This document shows positions 18,725 to 28,159 of a DNA stretch of 64,000 nt, piece by piece. The notes under the pieces are model-generated. The model was not told the DNA's origin. It did no database searches and saw only the letters and a list, made by a program, of their open reading frames with translations. This DNA comes from Xylophilus sp. Leaf220. Its GTDB lineage: Bacteria; Pseudomonadota; Gammaproteobacteria; Burkholderiales; Burkholderiaceae_C. Where the stretch lies: NCBI RefSeq assembly GCF_001421705.1, contig NZ_LMKO01000022.1, positions 339 through 64,338 on the forward strand. Reading direction: 5' to 3'. Made by a program: the position numbers and the translations under genes. Position 1 is the stretch's first letter, and each line of letters begins with the position of its first letter.

Positions 18725-19732
18725 ATGTCCAGTACCGACGCCGTTCCCCAGCTGCTCAACCGACTGCGCATGCGCCAGGTGGCGCTGCTGCTGGCCATAG
18801 AGGATCGCAACACTCTGCGCGCCGCCGCGGCCGAGCTGGGCATGACACAGCCGGCCGCCACCAAGATGCTGCACGAGCTGGAGGACACGCTGGGCTACCG
18901 CCTGTTCGACCGGGTGGGCCGAGGGCTGCGGGTCAATGCGGCCGGCGCCTGCGTGACCGAATACTTCCGCGGCATGCGCGGCGGGCTGGAGGCGCTGCGG
19001 CGCGAACTGCAGGGCCTGCGGCTGGGAAGCGCCGGCAAGCTGTTCATCGGCAGCATCATGGCCGCCTCCCCGGCCGACCTGACGCTGGCGCTGGTGCGGC
19101 TGAAGGCGCTGTACCCGCTGCTGTCGGTGGAGATCTCGGTGGGCACCAGCGACCGGCTGATGGAGCAGTTGCGCGAGGGCCAGCTCGACGTCGTGATCGG
19201 CCGCATGCCCGCGCGCACCGGCGGCGACTGCGTGTTCAAGCCGCTGTCGGACGAGCGGCTGTCGGTGGTCGTCGCGGTGGACCATCCGCTGGCGCGGGCG
19301 CGCACGTTGGCGTTCGCCGCGCTGCAGGCCTACCCCTGGATCCTGCAGCCCGCCGGCAGTCCGATGCGCGAGGTGATGGAGCAGGAGTTCGCCGCCCACC
19401 ACCTGCCGCTGCCGCCGGGCCTGGTCGAGACCGCGTCGATCCTCACCACCACCAACCTGATCGCCCGGACCGACATGGTGGCGGTGATCCCGTGGTCGAT
19501 CGCCGGACGCTATGCGGAGCACGGCCTGCTGCGGGTGCTGCCCTACACGATCCGCAACCGGCTGACCGCCTACGGCAGCATCGTGCGCAGCGACCGGCCG
19601 GCCTCGGCGGCGCTGCAGCACTTCGTGGAACTGCTGCACGCACCGGCCGCGCCGGTCGATGCGCACGATGCCCTTGCCGCGGCAGTTCCAAAGAAAAAGG
19701 GCTTGCAGCGCAAGCCCTTCGCCGACCGGTAG
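18725..19732 (+). CDS. LysR family transcriptional regulator
   Basis: A 335-residue LysR regulator: an N-terminal winged helix-turn-helix (about 15-75, with T-Q-P-A-A-T-K-M-L-H-E-L-E) and a periplasmic-binding-like effector domain (about 105-310), close in style to GbpR. It is transcribed away from the Bug/PdxA2/dehydratase operon, the normal arrangement for a LysR activator and its target. The last 16 codons read into a degenerate 64-bp repeat (19685-19748), giving a basic tail rich in Lys and Arg that is not part of the family fold. Confidence 0.9.
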   Translation: MSSTDAVPQLLNRLRMRQVALLLAIEDRNTLRAAAAELGMTQPAATKMLHELEDTLGYRLFDRVGRGLRVNAAGACVTEYFRGMRGGLEALRRELQGLRLGSAGKLFIGSIMAASPADLTLALVRLKALYPLLSVEISVGTSDRLMEQLREGQLDVVIGRMPARTGGDCVFKPLSDERLSVVVAVDHPLARARTLAFAALQAYPWILQPAGSPMREVMEQEFAAHHLPLPPGLVETASILTTTNLIARTDMVAVIPWSIAGRYAEHGLLRVLPYTIRNRLTAYGSIVRSDRPASAALQHFVELLHAPAAPVDAHDALAAAVPKKKGLQRKPFADR

Positions 19733-19748
19733 CTATCTTTTCGATAGC
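19685..19748 (+). repeat. Dispersed 64-bp palindromic repeat, copy 4 (overlaps a coding end)
   Basis: The outer blocks are conserved (GTTCCAAAGAAAAAGGGCT and AGCTATCTTTTCGATAGC), but the centre is replaced by a different hairpin, GGGCTTGCAGCGCAAGCCC. The LysR coding sequence ends inside it at 19732. It also lies between convergent genes, so the hairpin may work as a terminator. Confidence 0.7.
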
Positions 19749-19756
19749 GCCCGGTA

Positions 19757-21205
19757 TCAGGCCAGCGTATAGGCCGTCTTCACCACGGTGAAGAACTCCT
19801 GCGCGTACTTGCCCTGCTCCCGCGGGCCGTAGCTGCTGGCCTTGCGGCCGCCGAACGGCACGTGGTAGTCGACGCCCGCCGTCGGCAGGTTGACCATCAC
19901 CATGCCGGCCTGGCTGTGGCGCTTGAAGTGGGTCGCGTGCTTCAGGCTGGTGGTGGCGATGCCGGCCGACAGGCCGAACTCGGTCGCGTTGGCGGTGGCC
20001 AGCGCTTCCTCGTAGTCCTTGACCTGGATGACGCTGGCGACCGGGCCGAAGATCTCCTCGCGGTTGACGCGCATAGACTGCGTGGTGTCGGTGAGCAGCG
20101 TCGGGGCCATGAAGTAGCCGTCGTGGCCGCTGCCGGTGTGGCACGCCACCCGGCCGCCGCCCGAGTAGACGGTGGCGCCCTCGGCCTTGCCGATCTCGAC
20201 GTAGCTCAGGTCCTGCTCCAGTTGCGACTGGCTGACGACGGGGCCGATGTCGGTGCCGGCCGTCAGGGCATCGCCGACCTTGATTTTGTCCATCCGCGCC
20301 TTCAGCGCCTCGATGAACTTCGGGTAGATGCCCTGGGTGACGATCAGGCGGCTGGATGCGGTGCAGCGCTGGCCGGTGGAGTAGAAGGCGCTCTGGGCGC
20401 TCAGCTCGACGGCCTGGGCCAGGTCGGCGTCGTCCAGCACGATCTGCGGGTTCTTGCCGCCCATCTCCAGCTGCACCTTCTTGTGGGTCTGCACGCAGCG
20501 CTCGGCGATGCGCTTGCCGACGCCGGTGGAGCCGGTGAAGCTGATCGCGGCGATGCCGTCGTGGTTGACCAGCGCGTCGCCGATGACGCGGCCCGGGCCC
20601 ATCACCAGGTTGAAGACGCCGGCCGGGATGCCGCTGCGGTGGATGATGTCGGCCAGCGCCCAGGCGCTGCCGGGGACGAGGTCGGCGGGCTTCAACACCA
20701 CGCAGTTGCCGAAGGCGAGCGCCGGTGCGATCTTCCAGGCCGGGATGGCGATGGGGAAGTTCCACGGCGTGATGAGACCGACCACGCCGATCGGCTCGCG
20801 GGTGATCTCCACGCCGATGTTGGGCCGCACCGACGGGATCGTCTCGCCAGCGAGGCGCAGGCATTCGCCGGCGAAGAACTTGAAGATCTGGCCGGCGCGG
20901 GTGGCCTCGCCGATGCCTTCGGGCTTGGTCTTGCCTTCTTCGCGGGAGAGCAGCGTGCCCAGTTCCTCGCGGCGCGCCAGGATCTCGGTGCCGATCTTGT
21001 CGAGCGCGTCGCTGCGGGCCTGGATCCCGCTGGTGGACCAGGCCGGGAAGGCGGCCAGCGCGGCCTGCACCGCCGCATCGACCTGCGCCGCGTCGCCCTG
21101 GGCGTAGCGGCCCACCACGTCGGCCAGGTTGGACGGATTGCGGTTGTCGCTCAGCGACGCGCCGGCCGTCCATTCGCCGTTGACCAGGTTGTTGAATTCG
21201 CTCAT
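19757..21205 (-). CDS. 2-ketoglutarate semialdehyde dehydrogenase (aldehyde dehydrogenase family)
   Basis: A 482-residue NAD(P)-dependent aldehyde dehydrogenase that should oxidise 2-ketoglutarate semialdehyde to 2-ketoglutarate, the last step of both the glucarate and L-arabinose non-phosphorylative routes. Catalytic features: N149 in P-W-N-F, K172, F-T-G-S-T-x-V-G cofactor loop (223-230), general base E247 and nucleophile C281 (G-Q-R-C-T). The start at 21205 gives a full-length family member. It is the downstream gene of gudD, 49 bases away. The substrate assignment rests on context plus family resemblance; succinate-semialdehyde activity is a possible alternative. Confidence 0.88.
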   Translation of the reverse strand: MSEFNNLVNGEWTAGASLSDNRNPSNLADVVGRYAQGDAAQVDAAVQAALAAFPAWSTSGIQARSDALDKIGTEILARREELGTLLSREEGKTKPEGIGEATRAGQIFKFFAGECLRLAGETIPSVRPNIGVEITREPIGVVGLITPWNFPIAIPAWKIAPALAFGNCVVLKPADLVPGSAWALADIIHRSGIPAGVFNLVMGPGRVIGDALVNHDGIAAISFTGSTGVGKRIAERCVQTHKKVQLEMGGKNPQIVLDDADLAQAVELSAQSAFYSTGQRCTASSRLIVTQGIYPKFIEALKARMDKIKVGDALTAGTDIGPVVSQSQLEQDLSYVEIGKAEGATVYSGGGRVACHTGSGHDGYFMAPTLLTDTTQSMRVNREEIFGPVASVIQVKDYEEALATANATEFGLSAGIATTSLKHATHFKRHSQAGMVMVNLPTAGVDYHVPFGGRKASSYGPREQGKYAQEFFTVVKTAYTLA

Positions 21206-21254
21206 GAAGTTTCCTGTTGGTTGATTTTTGACGGATGCGGCACGCGACCGGCGG

Positions 21255-22586
21255 TCAGCGCACCAGGCAGGGCCGCTTGGGATCGAAGGTCCAGCCGGGC
21301 ACCAGGAACTGCATCGCCTGCGCGTCGTTGCGGGCGCCCAGGCCGTGCTGCAGGTACAGCTGGTGCGCCTTCTCGACCTCGGCCATGTCGAGTTCGATGC
21401 CCAGGCCGGGCTTCTTCGGCACCTCGATGTAGCCGCCCTCGATCTGCAGCGGCGCCTTGGTGAGGCGTTGGCCGTCCTGCCAGATCCAGTGGGTGTCGAT
21501 CGCGGTGACGCGGCCCGGCGCGGCGGCACCGACATGGGTGAACATCGCCAGCGACACGTCGAAATGGTTGTTGGAATGCGAGCCCCATGTCAGCCCGAAA
21601 GCTTGACATAGCTGGGCCACCCGCACCGAACCGGCCATCGTCCAGAAGTGCGGATCGGCGAGCGGTATGTCGACCGACTGCAGCGACAGCGCGTGGGCCA
21701 TCTCGCGCCAGTCGGTCGCGATCATGTTGGTGGCGGTCGGCAGGCCGGTGGCGCGGCGGAACTCGGCCATCACCTCGCGGCCGCTGAACACGCCTTCGGC
21801 GCCGCACGGGTCCTCGGCATACGCCACCACGCCCTGCATGCCGCGGGCCAGGCGGACCGCGTCCTTCAGCAGCCAGCCGCCGTTGGGGTCGAGGGTGACG
21901 CGCGCTTCGGGAAAGCGTTCGTGGATCGCGCGGATCGCCTCGACCTCCTCCTCGCCGCGCAGCACGCCGCCCTTGAGCTTGAAATCCTGGAAGCCGTAGC
22001 GGGCGTGGGTGGCTTCGGCCAGCCGCACGATCGCCTCGGGCGTCATGGCTTCTTCGTGGCGCAGGCGCAGCCAGTCGTCGGCCTGGTCGGGCTCGCTCGC
22101 ATAGGGCAGGTCGGTCTTCTTGCGGTCGCCCACGTAGAACAGGTAGCCGAGCATCTGCACCTTGTCGCGCTGCTGGCCTTCGCCGAGCAGGGCCGCCACC
22201 GGCACGCCCAGGTGCTGGCCCAGCAGGTCGAGCAGCGCCGATTCGGCCGCCGTCACCGCATGGATCGCGATGCGCAGGTCGAAGGTCTGCTGGCCGCGGC
22301 CGGCGCTGTCGCGGTCGGCGAAGCGGGCGCGCATGCGGTTCAGGATGGCGTTGTGGTCGCCGATCGGCTGGCCAACCAACAGCCCGCGCGCGTCTTCCAG
22401 CGTCTGGCGGATCTTCTCGCCGCCGGGCACCTCGCCGACGCCGGTCGCGCCGCTGCTGTCGGTCAGGATCAGCAGGTTGCGGGTGAAGAACGGTGCGTGC
22501 GCACCGCTCAGGTTGAGCAGCATGCCGTCGTGGCCCGCGACGGGCACGACGCGCAGGTCGGTGATGGTGGGGGAGGAGCTGGTCAT
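21255..22586 (-). CDS. gudD: D-glucarate dehydratase
   Basis: A 443-residue enolase-superfamily enzyme, the usual GudD length (446 in E. coli). It removes water from D-glucarate to give 5-keto-4-deoxyglucarate, the KdgD substrate. Visible signatures are F-K-L-K-G-G (catalytic Lys pair), V-T-L-D-P-N-G-G-W (metal-binding Asp), A-Y-A-E-D-P-C-G (Glu), T-N-M-I-A-T-D-W and S-H-S-N-N-H-F-D (catalytic His). I chose ATG at 22586; the open frame runs further upstream through repeat-like sequence without homology. The KGSA dehydrogenase gene follows. Confidence 0.95.
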   Translation of the reverse strand: MTSSSPTITDLRVVPVAGHDGMLLNLSGAHAPFFTRNLLILTDSSGATGVGEVPGGEKIRQTLEDARGLLVGQPIGDHNAILNRMRARFADRDSAGRGQQTFDLRIAIHAVTAAESALLDLLGQHLGVPVAALLGEGQQRDKVQMLGYLFYVGDRKKTDLPYASEPDQADDWLRLRHEEAMTPEAIVRLAEATHARYGFQDFKLKGGVLRGEEEVEAIRAIHERFPEARVTLDPNGGWLLKDAVRLARGMQGVVAYAEDPCGAEGVFSGREVMAEFRRATGLPTATNMIATDWREMAHALSLQSVDIPLADPHFWTMAGSVRVAQLCQAFGLTWGSHSNNHFDVSLAMFTHVGAAAPGRVTAIDTHWIWQDGQRLTKAPLQIEGGYIEVPKKPGLGIELDMAEVEKAHQLYLQHGLGARNDAQAMQFLVPGWTFDPKRPCLVR

Positions 22587-22689
22587 GGTCGACGGCTTGT
22601 GAAGAAACGGGATGGCTTGGCAAGGGCGAGCACGGCGAAGCCCTTTCGCGGACGCCCGCGGAACTGGCTTTGCTAGGCCGCAGGGTGCG

Positions 22690-22715
22690 CCCCCCTTCGC
22701 GCAGCAGAAGGGGGG
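22690..22715. repeat. Inverted repeat CCCCCCTT..AAGGGGGG between a Bug gene and gudD
   Basis: A C6TTC/GAAG6 palindrome is followed by CAGCCGCAAAGCGGCTCCGCGG. It resembles the CCCCC/GGGGG core of the longer repeat family at 30714, 36127 and 42482, but shares too little to be sure it is a member. A hairpin here could dampen read-through from the Bug gene into gudD. Confidence 0.5.
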
Positions 22716-22749
22716 CAGCCGCAAAGCGGCTCCGCGGGGCTGATCGCTA

Positions 22750-23727
22750 CTAGTCTGCGGTGATCTTGCGGGTGTCGATCAGGGTCTTCCACCGGGCGAA
22801 CTCGCGGGCCTGGAAGGCTGCGAACTGCTCGGGCGTATTCGCCACGATCTCCAGGCCCTGCTCTTCCATGCGCTTTTTCACCGCCGGATCCTTCATGGCC
22901 GCCGCGGCAGCGGTGCCCAGCTTGGCCTTGACCGCCGGAGGCAGGCCGTGCGGCGCGGCGAACCCTTGCCACGAATACACCTCGGCACCCTTGACGCCGG
23001 CCTCGGCCAACGTGGGCACGTCGGGCAGCACGGGCGAGCGCTTGTCGCCGGTGACCGCGATCGCACGCAACTTGCCGGCCTTGATATGGGACAGCACGGC
23101 GTTGACGTTGGGAAAGGAAAAATCGACCTGGCCACCCAGCAGGTCGTTGATCGCAGGCGATCCGCCCTTGTAGGGAATGTGCAATCCGTCCGTTCCGCTC
23201 TGCTGCCAGAACACCTCGGCCGCAAGATGGTCGGAAGAGCCGTTGCCGGAGCTGGCGAAGCTGACCTTGCCCGGCGCCGCCTTCAACTGTGCGATCACTT
23301 CGGCGACCGTGGTGGCCTTCTGCGCCGGGCTCGCGACCAGCACGTTGGGGGCCTGCACCAGCACGCTCAGGTAGTCGAAATCCTTCAACGCGTCGTACGG
23401 CACGGTCTTCTGGAGGTGCGGCGCGATGACGTAGGTACCGAGCGACGACACCATCAGCGTGTACCCGTCCGGCGTCGCGCGCTTGACCTGGCCGGCCCCG
23501 ATGGTGCCCGTGGCACCCGGCTTGTTGTCGACGATGAAGCTTTGGCCGAGTTGGTCCTGCAGCTTCTGCGCGAGCGCCCGCGCCACCATGTCAGTCGACC
23601 CGCCCGCCGGGAACGGCACCACGATCGTGACCGGACGCTCGGGCCACGCCGGCGTCTGGGCCGATGCCGCACCGTGCAGCGCCAGTGCGAACGCCACCAG
23701 GCCAAGCAGATGCTTGATGTTTTTCAT
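22750..23727 (-). CDS. Bug family periplasmic binding protein
   Basis: A 325-residue exported Bug protein. It has a signal peptide to about residue 23 (A-S-A-Q), the opening [14 protein letters not shown], the G-G-S-T-D-M-V-A-R loop and the [10 protein letters not shown] ligand segment. It sits just upstream of gudD and KGSA dehydrogenase in the same orientation, so it may capture glucarate or galactarate in the periplasm. No TctAB genes are near. The ligand is inferred from position only. Confidence 0.9.
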   Translation of the reverse strand: MKNIKHLLGLVAFALALHGAASAQTPAWPERPVTIVVPFPAGGSTDMVARALAQKLQDQLGQSFIVDNKPGATGTIGAGQVKRATPDGYTLMVSSLGTYVIAPHLQKTVPYDALKDFDYLSVLVQAPNVLVASPAQKATTVAEVIAQLKAAPGKVSFASSGNGSSDHLAAEVFWQQSGTDGLHIPYKGGSPAINDLLGGQVDFSFPNVNAVLSHIKAGKLRAIAVTGDKRSPVLPDVPTLAEAGVKGAEVYSWQGFAAPHGLPPAVKAKLGTAAAAAMKDPAVKKRMEEQGLEIVANTPEQFAAFQAREFARWKTLIDTRKITAD

Positions 23728-23765
23728 GCTTGCTTCTTTCTACGCAAAGACGTAATAAAAGACGT

Positions 23766-24224
23766 TCAGACGGGTGGCCGGACCGCCTGGCGGGCCAGCA
23801 GCTTCCACTGGCCGCCCTGCTGCTGCCAGACCTGCAGGATCTTGATCGTCACGTTGCCGGGCTTGCCGCTATCGTTGGTCTGCGCCGACAGGGTGTGGCG
23901 GACCAGGGCCACGTCCTTCACCACCTTCACCGTCTGGTCGGTGATGGCGATGGTGACGAAGTCCGACTTGCCGTCGAGCAGGTCGGAGATGAAGCTGGCC
24001 TTGGTATCGACCTTGCCGCCGGAGTGGCCGTAGCTCAGGTCGTCGGCCACCAGCGCGTCGAGCGCCGGCCGGGTCGGGTCGACCATCGCGACGCGCAGCT
24101 TCTCGGCCGCGGCCGCTGCGCCGGCACCGCCGTCGGCCGCCGCGCTGCCGCCGCCCTGCGGCATCGCCGAGCAGGCCGCCAGCGCGGCGGTGAATACGAG
24201 GGCGATCGCTGTCTTGTGGAACAT
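23766..24224 (-). CDS. NTF2-like (DUF4440/SnoaL-type) lipoprotein
   Basis: A 152-residue protein with a lipoprotein signal (lipobox L-A-A-C-S, Cys at about residue 18), an Ala/Gly-rich linker, and a C-terminal NTF2-like cone domain (about 40-150) with the typical W-Q-Q-Q-G-G-Q-W-K-L-L-A-R-Q strand at its end. The family contains enzymes and non-catalytic ligand-binding proteins, so no reaction can be named. It lies between the Bug gene and kdgD in the glucarate operon, with about 40-bp gaps on both sides. An envelope role in binding a lactone or aldarate is only speculation. Confidence 0.75.
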   Translation of the reverse strand: MFHKTAIALVFTAALAACSAMPQGGGSAAADGGAGAAAAAEKLRVAMVDPTRPALDALVADDLSYGHSGGKVDTKASFISDLLDGKSDFVTIAITDQTVKVVKDVALVRHTLSAQTNDSGKPGNVTIKILQVWQQQGGQWKLLARQAVRPPV

Positions 24225-24272
24225 GTTTGTCTCCTGTTGGTTTTTATGACGCGGGCTGCGAAGGTGCAGCGT

Positions 24273-25190
24273 TTACTGCGGGCCGAGCTTGTCGATCAGC
24301 GCCTTCAGTTCTTCCACTTCCGCCGGCTTCAGGTCGCTCAGCGGTGGGCGCACCGGACCGGCACCGTGGCCGACGATGGTGGCGCCGGCCTTGACGATGC
24401 TCACCGAGTAGCCGGCCACCTTGTTGCGGATGTCCAGGTACGGCATGAAGAAGTCCTTCAGCAGGCGGTGCTGCGTGGCCAGGTCGTCGGTGCGCACCGC
24501 TTCGTAGAACTCCATCGCCGTCTTGGGGATGAAGTTGAAGACTGCAGACGAGTACACCGGCGTGCCGAGGGCCTTGTACGCCGCGGCATACACCTCGGCC
24601 GTGGGCAGGCCGCCCAGGTAGCTGAAGCGGTCGCCCATCTTCTGGTAGACCGAGACCATCGCCTCGATGTCGCCCACGCCGTCCTTGAAGCCGACCAGGT
24701 TCGGGCAGGCGTCGGCCAGGCGGGCCAGCGTGTCGGGGCTGTAGCGGGCCTGGGCGCGGTTGTAGATGATCACGCCGAAATCGACGCTGTCGCAGACCGC
24801 CTTCACATGGGCGTAGAGGCCTTCCTGGCCGGCTTCGGTCAGGTAGTGCGGCATCAGCAGGATGCCGTGGGCGCCGGCCTTCTCGGCGGCCTGTGCGTAC
24901 TGGATCGTCTGGCGGGTCGGGCCGCCGGCGCCCGCGATGATCGGTACCGTGCCGCGGCAGGCGTCGACCGCGGTCTGGATGATCGTCGGGTACTCCTCCT
25001 GCGTCAGCGAGAAGAACTCGCCGGTGCCGCCGGCGGCGAACAGGGCGGTGGCGCCGTACGGGGCCAGCCATTCGAGACGCTTGGTGTAGCCCTTGGCATC
25101 GAAGTCGCCGTTGGCGTCGAAATCGGTGACCGGGAACGACAGCAGGCCGGAGCCCATGATCGACTTGAGTTCTTGCGGGGTGAAGCTCAT
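24273..25190 (-). CDS. kdgD: 5-keto-4-deoxyglucarate dehydratase (decarboxylating)
   Basis: A 305-residue DapA-superfamily enzyme that decarboxylates and dehydrates 5-keto-4-deoxyglucarate to 2-ketoglutarate semialdehyde. The Schiff-base lysine is K169 (V-G-F-K-D-G), the catalytic Tyr is Y143 (I-I-Y-N-R), and the carboxylate loop is G54-G-T-G-E-F. The start M-S-F-T-P-Q-E-L and the overall length match KdgD. It joins GudD and GarD upstream with KGSA dehydrogenase downstream in the same pathway, and lies between the NTF2-like lipoprotein and a Bug gene. Confidence 0.95.
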   Translation of the reverse strand: MSFTPQELKSIMGSGLLSFPVTDFDANGDFDAKGYTKRLEWLAPYGATALFAAGGTGEFFSLTQEEYPTIIQTAVDACRGTVPIIAGAGGPTRQTIQYAQAAEKAGAHGILLMPHYLTEAGQEGLYAHVKAVCDSVDFGVIIYNRAQARYSPDTLARLADACPNLVGFKDGVGDIEAMVSVYQKMGDRFSYLGGLPTAEVYAAAYKALGTPVYSSAVFNFIPKTAMEFYEAVRTDDLATQHRLLKDFFMPYLDIRNKVAGYSVSIVKAGATIVGHGAGPVRPPLSDLKPAEVEELKALIDKLGPQ

Positions 25191-25231
25191 GGTGTGTGAG
25201 TAGTGTTGAAGGTTTTGGGAGAAAGGAAAAA

Positions 25232-26206
25232 TCAGTCCAGCTTGATCTGGGCGTCAGTCACGACCTTGGACCAGCGGGCGCGCTCCTTGTTGAAGAACGC
25301 TTCCTGCTCGGCCGGTGCCATCGTCACCACCTCGGCGCCCTGCCCTGCCAGGCGCGAGCGGATCTCGGGGGTGCGGATGACCTTGATCAGTTCCTGGTTC
25401 AGGCGGTTGACCAGCGCGTCGGGCGTGCCCTTGGCGACCATCACGCCCTGCCAGGTGCCCGATTCGAATCCCGGCACGCCCTGCTCGGCGATGGTCGGCA
25501 CGTCGCCCACCAGCGGCATGCGGGTGCCCTTGGAGACGGCCAGCAGCTTGAGCTTGCCGCTCTGCACGTGCGGCAGCGTGGCCAGCATGCCGTTCATCAG
25601 CACCTGCGTCTGGCCGGCGACCGTGTCCTGGATCGACTGCACGCCGCCCTTGTAGGGCACGTACTCCCACTTGGCACCGGTGGCGCGCTGCAGCGCCACG
25701 CCGGCCAGGTGCGGCGCGCTGCCGGAGGCGGTCACCGCGAAGTTCAGGTCGGACGTCTTCGACAGCGCCACCAGCTCCTGCAGGTTGGAGGCCTTGACCG
25801 ACGGATGCACCACCAGCAGGTGCGGCGAGTACGCCAGCATCGTCACGCTGCGCAGGTCCTTCGACGGATCGAACGGCAGCTTGGTGTAGACCGAGGGGCT
25901 GATTGCCAGAGCGCCCACGTCGCACAGCAGCAGGGTGTAGCCGTCGGGCTGCGATTTGGAGACGAAGTCGGCGCCCAGGTTGCCGTTGGCGCCGGCCTTG
26001 TTCTCGACGATGACCGACTGCTTCAGCGCTTCCGACAGCGACTGGCTGATCGAGCGGGCGATGATGTCCGAGGAGCCGCCCGGCGGGTACGGCACGATGA
26101 GCTTGATCGGGCGGGCGGGCCAGGCGTCGGCGGCCTGGGCGGCGGTGCCGGCGCCGAGGGCGGCCAGCGCGGAAGAGCCCAGCAGGGCGCGGCGGGAAAT
26201 GGTCAT
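25232..26206 (-). CDS. Bug family periplasmic binding protein, first gene of the kdgD-gudD operon
   Basis: A 324-residue exported Bug protein with a twin-arginine-like start (S-R-R-A-L-L-G) and a signal peptide ending about A-A-Q-A-A. Family segments are [11 protein letters not shown] and Y-V-P-Y-K-G-G. ATG at 26206 is preceded by AAGGAGACACGAC, a strong ribosome site, whereas the longer open frame upstream has none. A GntR-type operator lies 81-91 bases upstream (26287-26297). It is the promoter-proximal gene of the minus-strand glucarate operon. The substrate is unknown; aldarate is the contextual guess. Confidence 0.9.
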   Translation of the reverse strand: MTISRRALLGSSALAALGAGTAAQAADAWPARPIKLIVPYPPGGSSDIIARSISQSLSEALKQSVIVENKAGANGNLGADFVSKSQPDGYTLLLCDVGALAISPSVYTKLPFDPSKDLRSVTMLAYSPHLLVVHPSVKASNLQELVALSKTSDLNFAVTASGSAPHLAGVALQRATGAKWEYVPYKGGVQSIQDTVAGQTQVLMNGMLATLPHVQSGKLKLLAVSKGTRMPLVGDVPTIAEQGVPGFESGTWQGVMVAKGTPDALVNRLNQELIKVIRTPEIRSRLAGQGAEVVTMAPAEQEAFFNKERARWSKVVTDAQIKLD

Positions 26207-26286
26207 GTCGTGTCTCCTTGGAACGATGCACGGGCTCTGGGGCCCGGATGGAATGCGGCGCTTGTCGCACCACGCGTCATCAGTCA

Positions 26287-26297
26287 TCGTACAACTA
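26287..26297. promoter_or_regulatory. Candidate GntR/FadR operator before the glucarate operon
   Basis: TCGTACAACTA fits the FadR-subfamily consensus T-N-G-T-N3-A-C-N-A exactly. A second exact match lies at 27204 in front of the regulator itself, which supports both being bound by the GntR protein encoded at 26352. Confidence 0.6.
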
Positions 26298-26351
26298 TCC
26301 AGGAAAAAGTACAGCCCGTGCAAACCCCGTAGGGTCCGCAGGGGCTTGCGG

Positions 26352-27179
26352 CTAGTCGGTGGCGGGCTTGCCGGGGACCGACTGCGCGGCCTCGCGGGCG
26401 CGGCGCAGCCGTTCGCGGCTGTTGGTCAGGTGGATCCGCATCGCCGCGCGGGCGGCCTCGGCGTCGCGCCGGGCGATCGCGTTGAAGATCTCCTCGTGCT
26501 CGCGGTTGACCCGGTGCAGGTAGTGCGACTGGTCCTCCTGCGGCACCCGGGTGGCGGTGATGCGGGTGCGCGGGATCAGGGCCGACCCCAGGTGGCCCAG
26601 GATGTCCGAGAAATAGCGGTTGCCGGTGGCCTTGGCGATCTCCAGGTGGAACCGGAAGTCGGGCGATACCGTGTCGCCCTTGGCCATCACCACGTTGCGC
26701 TCGAACTCGTCGAGGGCGTCGCGCATCGCCAGCAACTGCTCGTCGGTGCGGCGCGCAGCGGCCAGGCCGGCGGATTCGGTCTCCAGGCTCACCCGCAGCT
26801 CCAGCACCGCGATCGCGTCGATCGAGGTGGGGATGTCGGCCGGGTCGAGCCGGAAGATGCCGCCCGGCCGGGACTCCAGCACGAAGGTGCCGATGCCGTG
26901 GTGCGTCTCCACCAGGCCCGCCGCCTGCAGCCGCGAGATCGCCTCGCGCACCACGGTGCGGCTCACCCCGTAGGCCTGCACGATGGCCGACTCGGTCGGC
27001 AGCTTGTCGCCCGGCGCCAGCACCTTGGCATGGATGCGGCCGCTGATGTCTTCGACCAGGTCGTGCGCCAGGCCGCGGGAGCGTTTGCGCTGCCGCACGG
27101 CCCCGCCCGCCATGGGGGATGGCACTGCGTCTGCCGGGGTGGTGGACCCCGTCGAAACCACCGTTGACATGTTCGACAT
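26352..27179 (-). CDS. GntR family (FadR/FCD subfamily) regulator, probable uronate/aldarate repressor
   Basis: A 275-residue regulator: about 30 poorly ordered residues, then a GntR winged helix (about 35-100, with G-D-K-L-P-T-E-S and V-S-R-T-V-V-R-E-A-I-S-R-L) and an all-helical FCD effector domain (about 120-260). The FCD fold binds small carboxylates through a metal, which suits a uronate or aldarate inducer. ATG at 27179 is used; 27170 is an alternative. It is divergent from udh and lies upstream of the Bug-kdgD-gudD operon, and matching operators flank it on both sides. Confidence 0.9.
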   Translation of the reverse strand: MSNMSTVVSTGSTTPADAVPSPMAGGAVRQRKRSRGLAHDLVEDISGRIHAKVLAPGDKLPTESAIVQAYGVSRTVVREAISRLQAAGLVETHHGIGTFVLESRPGGIFRLDPADIPTSIDAIAVLELRVSLETESAGLAAARRTDEQLLAMRDALDEFERNVVMAKGDTVSPDFRFHLEIAKATGNRYFSDILGHLGSALIPRTRITATRVPQEDQSHYLHRVNREHEEIFNAIARRDAEAARAAMRIHLTNSRERLRRAREAAQSVPGKPATD

Positions 27180-27203
27180 TGCCTGATGATAATGGTCCGA
27201 GCG

Positions 27204-27214
27204 TTGTACGACAA
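27204..27214. promoter_or_regulatory. Candidate GntR/FadR operator between the regulator and udh
   Basis: TTGTACGACAA is a near-perfect palindrome matching T-N-G-T-N3-A-C-N-A. It lies 25 bases from the regulator start and 45 bases before udh, so one bound dimer could control both directions, with autoregulation. Confidence 0.68.
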
Positions 27215-27258
27215 CCGATGACATACCCGGATCATCCCCCAAAGCCTCGCACCACACA

Positions 27259-28110
27259 ATGACAGAAGAGACATATCCGAAGGCCGTCGCCGCCCCGGCG
27301 CCCGCCACCCGCACCCTGCAGCGCCTGCTGCTCACCGGCGCCGCGGGCGGCCTCGGCAAGGAACTGCGCGCACGGCTCCGGCCCTTCGCCGAGGTGATCC
27401 GCCTGTCGGACATCGCCGCCCTGGAAGCGGCCGCCGGCCCGCAGGAAGAGGTGGTGCCCTGCAACCTGGCGGACAAGCAGGCGGTCGATGCGCTGGTCGA
27501 GGGCTGCGACGCCATCGTGCACCTGGGCGGCGTGTCGGTCGAGCGACCGTTCGAGGAAATCCTCGAGGCCAACATCCGCGGCACCTTCAACCTGTACGAG
27601 GCCGCGCGCCGCCACGGCGTCAAGCGGGTGGTGTTCGCCAGCTCCAACCACGTGGTCGGCTTCCACCGCCAGACCGAAAAGCTCGATGCGCACTGCCCGC
27701 GCCGGCCCGACGGCTACTACGGCCTGTCGAAGTCCTACGGCGAGGACCTGGCGCAGTTCTACTTCGACCGCTACGGCATCGAGACGGTCAGCATCCGCAT
27801 CGGCTCCTCCTTCCCCGAGCCGCGCGACCGCCGGATGATGAGCACCTGGCTCAGCTACCGCGACCTGACCGAGCTGGTGCGCTGCTGCCTGTTCGCGGCC
27901 GACGTCGGCCATACCGTGGTCTACGGCGCATCGGCCAACCGCGACGTCTGGTGGGACAACCATGCCGCCGCCCACCTGGGCTGGACGCCGCAGGACACGT
28001 CGGAAGTCTTCCGCGCCAAGGTCGAGCAGCAACCCGCGCCGGCGCCGACCGACGCGGTGGCCGTCTACCAGGGCGGCGCCTTCACCCAGGCCGGCCCGTT
28101 CGAATCGTGA
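27259..28110 (+). CDS. udh: Uronate dehydrogenase (NAD-dependent epimerase/SDR family)
   Basis: A 283-residue extended short-chain dehydrogenase. It has the Rossmann loop T-G-A-A-G-G-L-G (26-33), S-S-N-H-V-V-G-F and the catalytic Y154-x3-K158. These, plus D-R-R-M-M-S-T-W-L-S, match Udh enzymes that oxidise D-glucuronate or D-galacturonate to the aldarolactone. The N-terminus has about 20 residues more than the roughly 265-residue relatives, so a later start is possible, although none has a clearer ribosome site. It is the first gene of the plus-strand operon behind the GntR operator; a lactonase gene follows. Confidence 0.92.
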   Translation: MTEETYPKAVAAPAPATRTLQRLLLTGAAGGLGKELRARLRPFAEVIRLSDIAALEAAAGPQEEVVPCNLADKQAVDALVEGCDAIVHLGGVSVERPFEEILEANIRGTFNLYEAARRHGVKRVVFASSNHVVGFHRQTEKLDAHCPRRPDGYYGLSKSYGEDLAQFYFDRYGIETVSIRIGSSFPEPRDRRMMSTWLSYRDLTELVRCCLFAADVGHTVVYGASANRDVWWDNHAAAHLGWTPQDTSEVFRAKVEQQPAPAPTDAVAVYQGGAFTQAGPFES

Positions 28111-28159
28111 TCCGGCCCCTGCCGCATCCCGCCCTCGCCCGCCTGCCAGGAAACGACCG

